Shown here in pieces: positions 1 through 8,866 of a stretch of DNA of 25,606 bases. The notes beneath the pieces are model-generated. The model was not told the origin of the DNA and searched no databases. It saw only the letters and a program-made list of their open reading frames with translations. Numbering within the stretch: position 1 is the first letter of the stretch; each line of letters opens with the position of its first letter. A program made the translations under genes and the position numbers. Source of the DNA: a virus; IMG/VR virus record IMGVR_UViG_3300036767_000497, positions 1 through 25,606 of that record; one strand, 5' to 3'.

Positions 1-599
1 TAAAGGCCCTTTCTTCCCTCTTCCGTATCGTCGAAAGTATCCCTACCGAATTCCCCGTTAATAATGGCCGAAGCTTCGTAACCGGCCTTTTCGAACCATA
101 TAAAGATAGCGTTACCGATAGCCCTATGGGTCCCGTCGCCGTCTACTATTAACACGGGTATAGAATCACTTAAGGCACTTACGAAAATCTTAAAGGCTTT
201 TTTAAGGCCGTCCCATTCGCGGAACTTTTTAACGCGTATTAAGACTATTTCCCCGGTTGGGTTTACATCCATTAAGGCCCCGATTTTATCCGGCCTAAAG
301 TCCTCCCTATAATATTTCTTCCAGTTGGTCCCGTCTTGGTCCCCGGCTTGTAGCCACAAACAACGGAAATCTATACAAGCTTGTGGCCGGTTGTCGTAAT
401 CACTACAAGAACCAACCCGGCCTAAAACACATTTATTACAAGTAGTATTTTTAACTTTTTCTATATCGTCTATATTAAATAGGACACAACAAAGCGAACA
501 AGAACCGCAAGACCGGGGAACTTCCGCCGGTCTTACGGCCTCCCGGTCCCAAGACGGTATAGCTAGGTTATCGCTAATTTGGAGTTTATCGTTGGCTAT
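1..599 (-). CDS. YkgJ-like cysteine-cluster protein (3' end outside window)
   Basis: An open frame of about 199 codons that runs off the left edge. It holds CGSCSLCC, then CNKC, then a C-x-D-Y-x-x-R-P-x-A-C-x-D-F-x-C-L-W-L run. This is the signature of the YkgJ / UPF0153 family, which is thought to bind a metal or iron-sulfur cluster. The part after about residue 100 is alpha/beta and unrecognised. No ATG, GTG or TTG stands near the family start; AAGGGG precedes an in-frame ATA at 599 by six bases, so an ATA start, a +1 frameshift from the overlapping upstream gene, or a sequencing error must be considered. The start given is therefore tentative. Confidence 0.65.
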   Translation of the reverse strand, partial: MANDKLQISDNLAIPSWDREAVRPAEVPRSCGSCSLCCVLFNIDDIEKVKNTTCNKCVLGRVGSCSDYDNRPQACIDFRCLWLQAGDQDGTNWKKYYREDFRPDKIGALMDVNPTGEIVLIRVKKFREWDGLKKAFKIFVSALSDSIPVLIVDGDGTHRAIGNAIFIWFEKAGYEASAIINGEFGRDTFDDTEEGRKGL

Positions 600-1593
600 G
601 GTTGGCCCCTTTTTTATTTAGTTGGTTTCTTAAGTCTTCCCCAATTTGTAAAGCGTGTATCCGGGAAAGTTGGGTAGTAATTCCATACTTTACGCTATTG
701 TTATGTTTCTTTATAGTAGCGTTTACTATAGCCGTTTCGCCTACTTCTAAATATCGGTCTACTATTTCCGGGTAACCTTCTACGTCTTCTTTTTCGCCTA
801 AAGGTAAATGGAAGGAATTAAAGTAAATAAATTGGTTTTCGTTTTTGTCTTCTAATATATATCCGCCGTCGCGTTCGCCGTAGTAATTGTTAAACTCAAA
901 TAGTCGCACTAAAGTAAGTTCTAACTTCATCCGTTCCCCGGGTTTCCCTACGGGTTGGCTTTTGGCCCGTTTTAAGGCTACCTTACGGTCCTTTTCTTCG
1001 CGTTCCCGGTTAGCCTTGGCGTCGGCCTTCTTTTTGTCTTCTACGGCCTTTTTTACTTCCGGTATTTCCGCAATATATTCCAAACATTTTTTAGCGTTGT
1101 GTTCACTTGGAAACCATCCGCTACCGTATACCATATAAACGAAGTAGTCCAAGTCTTTTGTAACGTAGCTTAACGGCTTACCGTGGTACTTACCGAAGTT
1201 AATATACTTTTCGCTTTGGGGTAAATTGGCCCAACGGTTAGGGTCGTTAAATTTGTTTAACTTCGTACCTAATGTTTCGGGGGAAACATAGTAATATTTA
1301 TAGTTCTGTTTTTCGCATAGGTCTAGTAGCTTTTCTTCTACGCGGTCCTTATCCTTGGTAAGATTCTTTATAAAATAATTAGTAACTATTTCCTTATGTC
1401 CGGAACCGTCATTAACCCAACGGGAAGAAACGCCCCAAGCCGTAAACATCTTTACGCCTTCACCGGTGGAAGTAAAGACTAACCCTTCCCGGGTATTGGG
1501 GTCGTCGGCTATTTCCCGGAAAGCGTCGTAAGTCGCTATTCTTTTTGTATTGTACATAGGGGGGGAATATAATACATTTCTATTATTTCCCAA
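586..1593 (-). CDS. Unknown protein with FGKYxGK motif
   Basis: A 335-residue, highly charged protein outside the virion module. The TTG at 1593 is a possible start; ATG at 1557 (MYNTKRIATYDAFREIADD) is an alternative. Neither has a clear Shine-Dalgarno sequence. INFGKYHGKPLSYVTKDLDY (about 132-151) matches the small 'F-G-K-y-x-G-K...Y' motif known from DUF3820-like proteins and the tails of some exonuclease-like proteins. A Lys/Arg/Glu-rich helix (about 180-215) links to a C-terminal beta part that could be OB-fold-like. It may act on DNA. The 3' end overlaps the next gene. Function uncertain. Confidence 0.6.
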   Translation of the reverse strand: MGNNRNVLYSPPMYNTKRIATYDAFREIADDPNTREGLVFTSTGEGVKMFTAWGVSSRWVNDGSGHKEIVTNYFIKNLTKDKDRVEEKLLDLCEKQNYKYYYVSPETLGTKLNKFNDPNRWANLPQSEKYINFGKYHGKPLSYVTKDLDYFVYMVYGSGWFPSEHNAKKCLEYIAEIPEVKKAVEDKKKADAKANREREEKDRKVALKRAKSQPVGKPGERMKLELTLVRLFEFNNYYGERDGGYILEDKNENQFIYFNSFHLPLGEKEDVEGYPEIVDRYLEVGETAIVNATIKKHNNSVKYGITTQLSRIHALQIGEDLRNQLNKKGANHSQR

Positions 1594-1596
1594 AGG

Positions 1597-1651
1597 ATTT
1601 TATAAGTATTTATTCTATTGGGTAGTGGTACTAACCACTATGGGGTAGTGG
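1597..1651 (-). promoter_or_regulatory. Operator-like repeats and AT-rich -10-like box
   Basis: In the 118-base gap 1594-1711, GGGTAGTGG occurs at 1620-1628 and 1643-1651, and an inverted TAGTGGT/ACCACTA pair lies at 1623-1640. TATAAAAT (1604-1597, minus strand) could be a -10 box, but no -35 box is evident. The arrangement resembles a regulator binding site before the 335-residue gene. No gene is seen in this gap. Confidence 0.3.
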
Positions 1652-1711
1652 CCTAAAAATGGTGGAATACGGCCGGGGAGGCGTATTGTCTTATGCTCTA
1701 CGTTCTAATCA

Positions 1712-2839
1712 TTAGTTTCCTCCACCACCACCCCAAGAATCCTCTACAACAGTAAGGCGGTGGTACGAGTTCGTTCCGCTTTGGGCTATGAAATACAAAC
1801 CGTATGTACCAGACGGCATACTCGGGCCGGAATTATAGTAATATAATTTCCCCTTATTAGCTAAGTTGGCCGTCAAATGGTTCGCACGTTCTTCATAAGG
1901 TATGGGACCGCCCCCTATTGCGGTTTGTAATGATTCGAGATTTTGGTTCAGCCGTTTGCTATTGTCCAGAATAGTTTGGTCGTTAAAATCTTGCTTAATG
2001 GTTACGTCACTTCCTAAGCCTCCCGCAAAATCATCTGAACTAAATGTAGCCTTGTTGTTGATGTAAGTTATTATATGATTACCACTCCACACATCGGTAA
2101 CCCCCGACCCCAAATCGTTTATTTCTCGGTGCTTATCAGCGTCTCCAGAGTGGCTTGTAAGGTCGGCGTCATCAGCTTTTAGAGCAAGTTCGGTATTGAT
2201 TTTACTGGCACTAAATAAATCCGTATTATTAACGCCCGAGTCGTCTATTTCTCGGTGAACACTATTGTCTCCAGAGTGGCTTGTAAGGTCAGCGTCATCA
2301 GCTTTCAGAGCAAGCTCGGTATTGATTTTACTTGCACTGAACAAATTGTACTCACCCGTGCCAGAGTCATTTATCGTTCTGTGAAGACTATTGTCTCCAG
2401 AGTGGCTTATATCCGCGTAGTCGGTGTCGTGGTCGTGTCCGAGGGTAGCGTATTCGGTTGCGTGGTTGTGGGAAGTATTGGATTTACTGGCTAACAGAGT
2501 ATTTACCTTACTGTTAGAAAAAGTTTCAGTAGTCCCCGTACCCACGTCGTTTATAGCCCGGTGTTTGGTATCGTCGCTTATATGGTCCGCCGTAGCTTCT
2601 GTAGGAAAGAATATATTCTGTAATTCATCTTGGGCCGAATCTCCCACATAAACATTTATAAGACTTTGGGGTAAGCTATCCACGTAATAGGTTCCGTCCC
2701 CGTTGTCCTCTATCGTATGGGCTAAATTTCCGCTTTTGTCCGCTATTACCGTATCGTTAACGTCGCGGATTTTAACATCTAAACCGGAAATAAGTTCGTC
2801 GCTATTTTGTCCAAATATTCCGAAAGAAAATCTACTCAT
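1712..2839 (-). CDS. Tail fibre protein with tandem repeats
   Basis: A 375-residue protein. The N-terminal ~70 residues form a small beta domain (LDVKIRDVNDTVIADKSGN) that probably attaches to the tail tip. Next come four copies of a ~42-residue repeat: H-S-G-D-x-x-x-H-R-x-I-x-D-x-G, then F-S-x-S-K-I-N-T-E-L-A-L-K. Between the first and second lies a histidine-rich HNHATEYATLGHDHD motif, which in phage fibres often binds metal along a trimer axis. After the repeats there is a helix and a glycine-rich beta tip ending in WGGGGGN. RBS AAGGAAC. It would be the distal receptor-recognition fibre. Confidence 0.75.
   Translation of the reverse strand: MSRFSFGIFGQNSDELISGLDVKIRDVNDTVIADKSGNLAHTIEDNGDGTYYVDSLPQSLINVYVGDSAQDELQNIFFPTEATADHISDDTKHRAINDVGTGTTETFSNSKVNTLLASKSNTSHNHATEYATLGHDHDTDYADISHSGDNSLHRTINDSGTGEYNLFSASKINTELALKADDADLTSHSGDNSVHREIDDSGVNNTDLFSASKINTELALKADDADLTSHSGDADKHREINDLGSGVTDVWSGNHIITYINNKATFSSDDFAGGLGSDVTIKQDFNDQTILDNSKRLNQNLESLQTAIGGGPIPYEERANHLTANLANKGKLYYYNSGPSMPSGTYGLYFIAQSGTNSYHRLTVVEDSWGGGGGN
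2115..2416 (-). repeat. 126-bp tandem DNA repeats in fibre gene
   Basis: Near-identical blocks beginning GTCTCCAGAGTGGCTT start at 2141, 2267 and 2393, a period of exactly 126 bases (42 codons). The first two match over about 80 bases with few changes, more than protein conservation alone requires, which suggests recent duplication. Confidence 0.8.
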
Positions 2840-2867
2840 TTTATTAAGTTCCTTATTTTATTGTTAG

Positions 2868-3344
2868 TCATTCGTCCACCCTTACGCCTATCCTATAGGC
2901 AAACATACACCCGATTAGGTTATCTATTGAAGGCCGGGTATAAATATAATTTACGCTTGTTAGTTCCATTTCTATTTCGTCTTTCATTATATACCCATCT
3001 TGGGGTATTATGGCGACAGAATCTATTAAACAATCGTAACAAATCATTGGGAAGTCTATATGGGGTATTAGTTTTACAAAGTTAGACCGGTTATAAATAT
3101 CCATTAACTTGTCTATGTGTCCGCCGGTTACACTAGCAAAATTATATTTAGCGGTAAACCGCCACCTCGGGGGGCCACTTATATACTTACCGTCAATATT
3201 TTCGAAGCGGTCCGTTTCGTCTGAATAAGTGTCTTCCCTTTTTCCCTTGTTCGCTACTGGTAAATCTACGCGTATGGGGTTAGACATATTCACCGGGTCG
3301 TCATAGTAAATAATGGTTGGTCCACCGCTTCCAGTGTAAGCCAT
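2868..3344 (-). CDS. Minor tail structural protein, unknown
   Basis: A 158-residue beta-rich protein between tail tip and fibre genes. RBS AAAGGA about ten bases before the ATG. It contains PPRWRFTAKYNFASVTGGHI and two close cysteines (MICYDCLIDS). The layout is like small baseplate or tail-tip proteins that connect hub and fibre. Family not recognised. Confidence 0.55.
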   Translation of the reverse strand: MAYTGSGGPTIIYYDDPVNMSNPIRVDLPVANKGKREDTYSDETDRFENIDGKYISGPPRWRFTAKYNFASVTGGHIDKLMDIYNRSNFVKLIPHIDFPMICYDCLIDSVAIIPQDGYIMKDEIEMELTSVNYIYTRPSIDNLIGCMFAYRIGVRVDE

Positions 3345-3368
3345 TTAATTTCTTCCTTTATTATAAAA

Positions 3369-3441
3369 GGGGCGTTCGTATCCCGGGGGAAAACCGGCGG
3401 AATTAAAAAATTCCGTTAGCAACCCAAAACCGTAACGCCCC
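3369..3441 (-). terminator. Nested hairpin, possible terminator after tail tip gene
   Basis: GGGGCGTT (3369-3376) pairs with AACGCCCC (3434-3441). Inside it, CGGAATT (3398-3404) pairs with AATTCCG (3409-3415). On the minus strand the outer stem is followed by TTTTATAATAAAGG, a short U-rich tract, which then leads into the next RBS. The 126-base gap holds no gene. Partial termination or attenuation is plausible. Confidence 0.5.
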
Positions 3442-3470
3442 CTATTTTTATTTAATTCCATTTTCTTATC

Positions 3471-5537
3471 CTAGTTATCTAGTATAACTATATTTCTATA
3501 AGCGATTATGGGAGATTGGCCGGCCCAATATACAGATAGTTTTATCCTATAGTCTTCGTAACCGGCATTTTTATTTACACCGTCGTAAACTTCATCGGTA
3601 AGCGAACTAGAATAAACGTTGGTAGGGGGGTGTAGGTCGTATGCAATAATGGCCACGGTAACAAAAGTTGGCCCCATTTCTTGTTGTAGTTTTAATTCCA
3701 CCCAAACAGAACTTTGGGACGACGGCCAACCGTCCCCAAAATACTCCCAAGTAATATAAAGTTCACCACCAAAAGCCCAAGTATGTTGAGTGTTCGGTTG
3801 GGGTAAGTAAATTTCAACGGAAGGGTCAGACGGGTTAGGCCCTTCGCCCTCTTCTTGTTCTTCGGTATATTCCATTAACGTAAAATCGTCGGATACTTCG
3901 GTCTTAAAACTTACGGTATTATCTAAAAAGCTTTGTTCTAATTCAATAACCCGGCCTATACTGTAGTCGGCGGTATTCCCGTCCGCCGTAACTACTATTT
4001 CGTCCATAAGGGCTATTCTGTCGTCCCCGGTTGGGGGGTCGTATAATTTAATGTTGTATTCTTGTCTTGTACTTTGAGCGTATAAACTGTATTGTTGGAC
4101 TATAGCGTCTAATTCGTTCTTCCTTAATACTAAACCATAGGTACTTACTTTTCCGCTACTGGAATCTTTTTCGTAACGTGAAACCGATACTTCCGATTCT
4201 TTATTTTTTTCCGTTTCCCTTTCCCGTTCTAAAAAATTACTAGAAATTACTTGTTTGGTATTGTTGGCGTCGTTACGCGGTAATAAATGTATTTTATCTA
4301 ACGGGTCCACATAAAACCACCGGTTAGACACTATCGCCAAATCTTTTAAAATGTCGGACCCGTTTTTATTTCGGTAGTGTAATCTATATTCGTTATCGAA
4401 AGGCGTTTCCATACTGCCGAAGATTAACCAGTAGCCGAAAAGGTCCGTAGGGTTTTTAGCTTCCGCCACCCAATAGGTATTAGTAGAATCATAATCCCAA
4501 GCTAATTTTATAATAGGATTTTCCCACCCTTCGCGTTTTAAGTAAGACCAGATTTTATTCTGTCCTATATTGCCCAGATTGGTAAAGTCGCCGTTATTTA
4601 CCTTCGTACCGTACCCGTGAAGACTAGGCCAAGTATCGTGAAACGGGGCAAGTGGGAAAAATTCGTGGGTAGCTTGTATATCACCTACCCCCCCACCGGT
4701 ACAATCGTAGGCGAAAATATAAGCCCCCATAGTCGGCAGTTTAAAATCAAACCAAGGGACTACTAACGATATTGATATAGTCCAGTTAAAAGGCCAACCC
4801 CAGTAATGAGACCAAGCCCAATTTAGAAAAGCCCCGTAAGATATTACCGTCTTAATGAATAAACCGACATCGTACCGTAGGGCGGTATACCTATAACCGG
4901 AAGGGTAATTTGACGCGGATTGTTTCCGTATTTCTATCTTGTCTTCGCCGAAAATAACTTCGAATAGAAAGTTAATAAACCCGAATTGTCGCATTTTAAA
5001 AATAGTATTACCAAAGAAGTTTTTTATATCGCTTTCCGTAGTCGGTACGCTATCTTCGTCCGCCGTAAAGTTAGTACCCCTTTTATTATTTACACTTGTA
5101 CAGACTTCCCCTACTATTTCGTGTAACGGTTTAGGCGAATCCATTAACTTAAATTCTGTTATAGGTTCTTCGCCTTCGTCTTCGGTTACTTCGCCGACCA
5201 AGGTATCTTTAAGTAATAACGCGTTAGGGAATACGGTAAATTCCGGGGTATCCGAATATTCTTTGCGGATTTCGTCCACAAATCCGTTAAGTAGTGGAAT
5301 CCCGGAATTGGCCTCTTCTATTTTAACGAAGTCTAAACGTTCCGGCCACGTAAAGGCGTCCCCGAAACTGGCTTTATGTAGGTTAAAAGTAAATTCCTTA
5401 ACCCGGTATTCGTTTAAGCCTTCCCCCTTTAGGGTTTCCGTAAAGGCGTCCGGGAATCCATCCTTCATTACAAACGGCGTTACATCTGCCCAATCTTGGT
5501 TAGCCGGTTTATGGAATATATTAACTTTAGTCGCCAT
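3471..5537 (-). CDS. Tail tip / hub-like protein with Ig-like C-terminal domain
   Basis: A 688-residue protein directly after the tape measure gene. The first ~130 residues look like a phage tail hub or distal-tail domain (MATKVNIFHKPANQDWADV ... FTFNLHKASFGDAF). The centre is aromatic-rich with WAWSHYWGWPFNWTI, then a hub-like part (VSNRWFYVDPLDKIHLLPR). After the acidic linker EEQEEGEGPNPSDPSVEI, the last ~110 residues form an Ig-like domain with Trp-rich strands (LYITWEYFGDGW, YRIKLSVYW), similar to Kre9/KNH-like surface-binding folds. Role: tail tip assembly and probably host surface contact. The specific family is inferred from position. Confidence 0.65.
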   Translation of the reverse strand: MATKVNIFHKPANQDWADVTPFVMKDGFPDAFTETLKGEGLNEYRVKEFTFNLHKASFGDAFTWPERLDFVKIEEANSGIPLLNGFVDEIRKEYSDTPEFTVFPNALLLKDTLVGEVTEDEGEEPITEFKLMDSPKPLHEIVGEVCTSVNNKRGTNFTADEDSVPTTESDIKNFFGNTIFKMRQFGFINFLFEVIFGEDKIEIRKQSASNYPSGYRYTALRYDVGLFIKTVISYGAFLNWAWSHYWGWPFNWTISISLVVPWFDFKLPTMGAYIFAYDCTGGGVGDIQATHEFFPLAPFHDTWPSLHGYGTKVNNGDFTNLGNIGQNKIWSYLKREGWENPIIKLAWDYDSTNTYWVAEAKNPTDLFGYWLIFGSMETPFDNEYRLHYRNKNGSDILKDLAIVSNRWFYVDPLDKIHLLPRNDANNTKQVISSNFLERERETEKNKESEVSVSRYEKDSSSGKVSTYGLVLRKNELDAIVQQYSLYAQSTRQEYNIKLYDPPTGDDRIALMDEIVVTADGNTADYSIGRVIELEQSFLDNTVSFKTEVSDDFTLMEYTEEQEEGEGPNPSDPSVEIYLPQPNTQHTWAFGGELYITWEYFGDGWPSSQSSVWVELKLQQEMGPTFVTVAIIAYDLHPPTNVYSSSLTDEVYDGVNKNAGYEDYRIKLSVYWAGQSPIIAYRNIVILDN

Positions 5538-8500
5538 TATAAACGGCCCCGTTTAAGTCTGTTTTCCGCTATTATAATATCGGAACCGCGTACGGTGGTC
5601 CGGGCCGGGCTACCCTTAACAACCTTTACAAGTTCTTTTAAACTTTTTTCCATTTCCGTAATGTCGGGTCCTTGGCGTTGTTGTTGTATCCCCGGGAAGT
5701 GGCCCGTTAAAGCTATGTTCCCCAAGCTTATTTCGTGGGCTATCATAGGGGTAAGTTCTTTTTTAGCGTATTCTTTAAACCCTTCTACCGGGGCCACAAA
5801 TTCCGGCCCGGCTTCCCCTAATAAGCCTATAGTCGGTTGGTTTACTAGTCCACCGTGGGCGAAGGCTTGGACCATACCTTTAGCGGTTTCTAGTAACCCT
5901 ATACCGGCCCCATAATACGCCAATTTCGGGACCAAAGTAAGGCCAAGGGTTAGACTTTCCGAAGCGAAAATTTTAGCTAATTCGATAGCCATTCCTATTT
6001 GAGCCGAAGTAATTTTGTCTATTAGTTCGCCCTTTAAAAATTCTTTAACCCCACCGCGTAGCTTCCCGAACCTTTCCATCGCTAACTGGCTTAACTGGTC
6101 GTCGTATTCGGCTTGTTTGGTTTTTAGTTCTTGTTCGTCTTCTATTGAACCTTCTAACGCTTCCTTACGGTCTTGTAAAATTTTGAAATACCTAGAAAAA
6201 CTTGTTAAGCCTAATTCGTAGTTACGGTCTTCGGCGTCTTTTAAGCGGTCCACTTCGTCTTCGTAGCTATCTTGCTTTTCGTTATTTAATTCTATTACTT
6301 TTAGCCTTAAATTTTCATAAGCTAACTCTTCTTCAGCCGTCATATTTACAACTTCGGCCATTATATCTATTTTATCTTGGTAAAACTTTATTTCGTCGTC
6401 TATTCCTTGTTGTTTTGCCTTTATTAACGCCAATTCGTCTTTTATATTAGCCACTCTCTTGGCTTCGGCTTTCTCGCTATCTTTAAAACCCCGCCACATA
6501 CGATTTATAACAATTTGTAATTTTTCTTGCTCTATTTTTTGTTCCGTTGTTTGATTAGTTAGCTTTTTTAACGCGTTCCTTCTTTGTACTAAAAGATTAT
6601 ATACCGCCTTATCGCCTTTTCTTTCCGCTTGTAACATTAGTAGTTTTTGTTCGGCGGTAGTTAGGGTAACTATGGCACTGGTTACTTCCTTTAAGGCTTC
6701 TACCCGTTCTTCTAGTGCCTTTTTTTCGTTTTGTAGGTCTTCTAAAGAGACGTCGTCGGCTTGCCCTTGCTCTTTTTTCTTTTTAATAAGTCTATCTATT
6801 GTATCTATTGCTTTTGCCAAGGCCTTATTATAGCTACCCATCTCGGTAGACTTGTCCATAACTCTTTTATCCATAGCGTTTTCGGTGGCCGGGTCCCATA
6901 TATCACTTGCTTGTATGGGCTTTTCCTTTTTCAGCTTCTCTTGTTCTACCCGTAGTTCTTGTAGGGACCACTTTAATAAGTCGGAGTCTTTTTTAACAGA
7001 AGCGAAAGCTATATCATTATACAAAGAATATTGTATAGACCGTAAACTTGCACCTTGGTTTAGTTGGGTTTTCCACCGGCTCGTCTCTACTTCTCCACCT
7101 TCTACTACCTTTTTGGTTAATTTATCGCGGACCCCAATTTCCTTGTCTAAAACTTCTATTCTGTCTAAAGCGGATTGAAGTTCTGTATAACCGGAAGCGT
7201 CGCGGACCGCTTGTTCATAACCGTAAATAGCTTCTGCGGACCTATCTACGGCGTCGGTCGATTCGTCGGCTTTCCCTACTAACCATTCTATAGCCGAACC
7301 GATAAGCAAGATACCGGCCCCAATACCGGTAGAAATAAGCGTAGCCTTTAAAGTCTTTAGGCTTAAAGTGGTCGTCCTAATACCCCGGCGTAACAAAACC
7401 ATAGCAATCCTATAAGCCCTTACGGTTTTTATACCGGCGAATATCGAACCGTTTACCGATAGCATTACCAATTTAAAAGTAATAAGGGAACCTATAAGTG
7501 CTATTATTGCCTTTTTCCAGTTTTGTATAACTACGATTAGGCCTCCCATAACCGAGTTTAGAAGCGGTAGGGTAATACTGCCTAATTCTATTAAGATTGC
7601 GTTAAAATTATTCTTTAATAGTGCAGATTGGAAGTTAACCGTAGCTTCCATTTTCCGGAAAGCTTCATCGGTGGCCCCTAACGCATTCCGCATAGCGTCC
7701 AAGTCGTCGGTAGCCATTTGGAACTTATTAGTAAGTATAAGGATAGCCCTTGCCCCTTGCCGTCCGAAATTTTCTACAAGTTCTTCCTTTGAAGCCCCCC
7801 CTAATTCTTTAATAGTTCCTATTAGCCCCTTGGTCTTTATTAGTTGCCCGCCGGTTGTATTGGTTAATCGCTTTAACAATTTATTAGCGTTAGAAGCTGG
7901 GTTGGATAATTCGGTAATAGCACCGGCTAAAGCCGTGGAACTCATTGCCGTATTCATAGAGTTTTTAGTAAGAGTGGCGAAGGCCGAAGCTACCTCTTCG
8001 AATTCTACCCCCATACTGGAAGCGACCGGTATAACTTGGCCTAAATTTTGGGCCATTTCGCCGAAGGTAGTTTTCCCGCGTTTGACCGTAGTAAACATAA
8101 TGTCGGATACTTGTCCCGCTTCATCCGCCGAAAGACCATAAGCGTTTAATACTGTAGTAATACCATCTACGGCGGTTTTAACATCGGTTACCCCGGCCGT
8201 GGCGGACCGGGTAGCCGTTTCTAAAAAGCCTATAGCTTCGGACGAATCTATAGACGCGGAAATAACTTCGTAAAGACCTTCGCTTAATTCGGTAGTAGAC
8301 GCCGGTAAACGTTTAGATAATTCTAATACTTCTTTAGATAGTTCGGCTACTTGTGGCCCGGATTCGCCTAAAAGGGTATTTACTTCCGCCATTTTAATTT
8401 GGAAATCTGTAAACGGTTTTAACATACTGCCGACCATTTGTAAGCCCACTTGTATACCGTTCATAGCCAACCCAACCTTGGCGAAGCCGGCGGTAAGGCC

Positions 8501-8620
8501 GGTAGTAAAGCTTTTTACTTGTTTATTTGTCTTCCCTATTTCTTTATTTACACCACGTACGCCCCTTACTATGTCCGTAGTATCGGCTTTAATCTGGAAT
8601 ATTAACTTATCTTGGGCCAT
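5537..8620 (-). CDS. Tail tape measure protein
   Basis: A 1027-residue protein, the longest in the window. Residues ~70-330 match the TP901-type tape measure core (repeated small-residue helices; TTVLNAYGLSADEAGQVSD; FATLTKNSMNTAMSSTALAG). Hydrophobic segments occur near 370-395 and 425-450 (ISTGIGAGILLIGSAIEWL). A very long coiled-coil region runs through about 460-830. Near the C-terminus FAHGGLVNQPTIGLLGEAGP is a typical tape-measure signature. It sets tail length and may help form the DNA channel. Its ATG lies three bases after the chaperone stop without its own RBS. Its stop overlaps the next ATG as TAATG. Confidence 0.93.
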   Translation of the reverse strand: MAQDKLIFQIKADTTDIVRGVRGVNKEIGKTNKQVKSFTTGLTAGFAKVGLAMNGIQVGLQMVGSMLKPFTDFQIKMAEVNTLLGESGPQVAELSKEVLELSKRLPASTTELSEGLYEVISASIDSSEAIGFLETATRSATAGVTDVKTAVDGITTVLNAYGLSADEAGQVSDIMFTTVKRGKTTFGEMAQNLGQVIPVASSMGVEFEEVASAFATLTKNSMNTAMSSTALAGAITELSNPASNANKLLKRLTNTTGGQLIKTKGLIGTIKELGGASKEELVENFGRQGARAILILTNKFQMATDDLDAMRNALGATDEAFRKMEATVNFQSALLKNNFNAILIELGSITLPLLNSVMGGLIVVIQNWKKAIIALIGSLITFKLVMLSVNGSIFAGIKTVRAYRIAMVLLRRGIRTTTLSLKTLKATLISTGIGAGILLIGSAIEWLVGKADESTDAVDRSAEAIYGYEQAVRDASGYTELQSALDRIEVLDKEIGVRDKLTKKVVEGGEVETSRWKTQLNQGASLRSIQYSLYNDIAFASVKKDSDLLKWSLQELRVEQEKLKKEKPIQASDIWDPATENAMDKRVMDKSTEMGSYNKALAKAIDTIDRLIKKKKEQGQADDVSLEDLQNEKKALEERVEALKEVTSAIVTLTTAEQKLLMLQAERKGDKAVYNLLVQRRNALKKLTNQTTEQKIEQEKLQIVINRMWRGFKDSEKAEAKRVANIKDELALIKAKQQGIDDEIKFYQDKIDIMAEVVNMTAEEELAYENLRLKVIELNNEKQDSYEDEVDRLKDAEDRNYELGLTSFSRYFKILQDRKEALEGSIEDEQELKTKQAEYDDQLSQLAMERFGKLRGGVKEFLKGELIDKITSAQIGMAIELAKIFASESLTLGLTLVPKLAYYGAGIGLLETAKGMVQAFAHGGLVNQPTIGLLGEAGPEFVAPVEGFKEYAKKELTPMIAHEISLGNIALTGHFPGIQQQRQGPDITEMEKSLKELVKVVKGSPARTTVRGSDIIIAENRLKRGRL

Positions 8621-8623
8621 TTA

Positions 8624-8866
8624 TTATTTATAGTCTTCGTTTTGTTGTCTTGTGTATTTGTGTTTCTTGTCTATCCATTTTAAGGCTTCTATTTGTGTAA
8701 TGTTTTCCTTTATTTCCCGGGCTTTAACTATGTCCATATCCGCAAGAAAGAAAATTAAGTCTTCCAAATAGTGTATAACATTATGGTCTTCCTCGTCTTC
8801 CTCTTCTAAAGACCTAAAGAAGTCCACGGCATTTTCGCCGGTGTTTTCGCTATCTACTTTGTCGAT
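8624..8866 (-). CDS. T extension of the tail chaperone (GT product via -1 frameshift)
   Basis: Eighty codons in the -1 frame relative to the upstream chaperone, open from the A6 run to the stop at 8624. The part after the junction begins IDKVDSENTGENAV and contains an acidic patch (LEEEDEEDHN) and helices, as usual for the T domain that binds the tape measure protein. Independent start at GTG 8827 is possible, but no Shine-Dalgarno sequence precedes it. A shift at the A run would give a 190-residue fusion. The stop is three bases before the tape-measure ATG, which itself lacks an RBS. Confidence 0.7.
   Translation of the reverse strand: MDKVDSENTGENAVDFFRSLEEEDEEDHNVIHYLEDLIFFLADMDIVKAREIKENITQIEALKWIDKKHKYTRQQNEDYK

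Noticed and set aside
4939-5915. Plus-strand open frames of 205 and 139 codons opposite the hub and tape measure genes
   Set aside because: Low-complexity Ser/Leu-rich shadows of real minus-strand genes, with no ribosome site or operon context.
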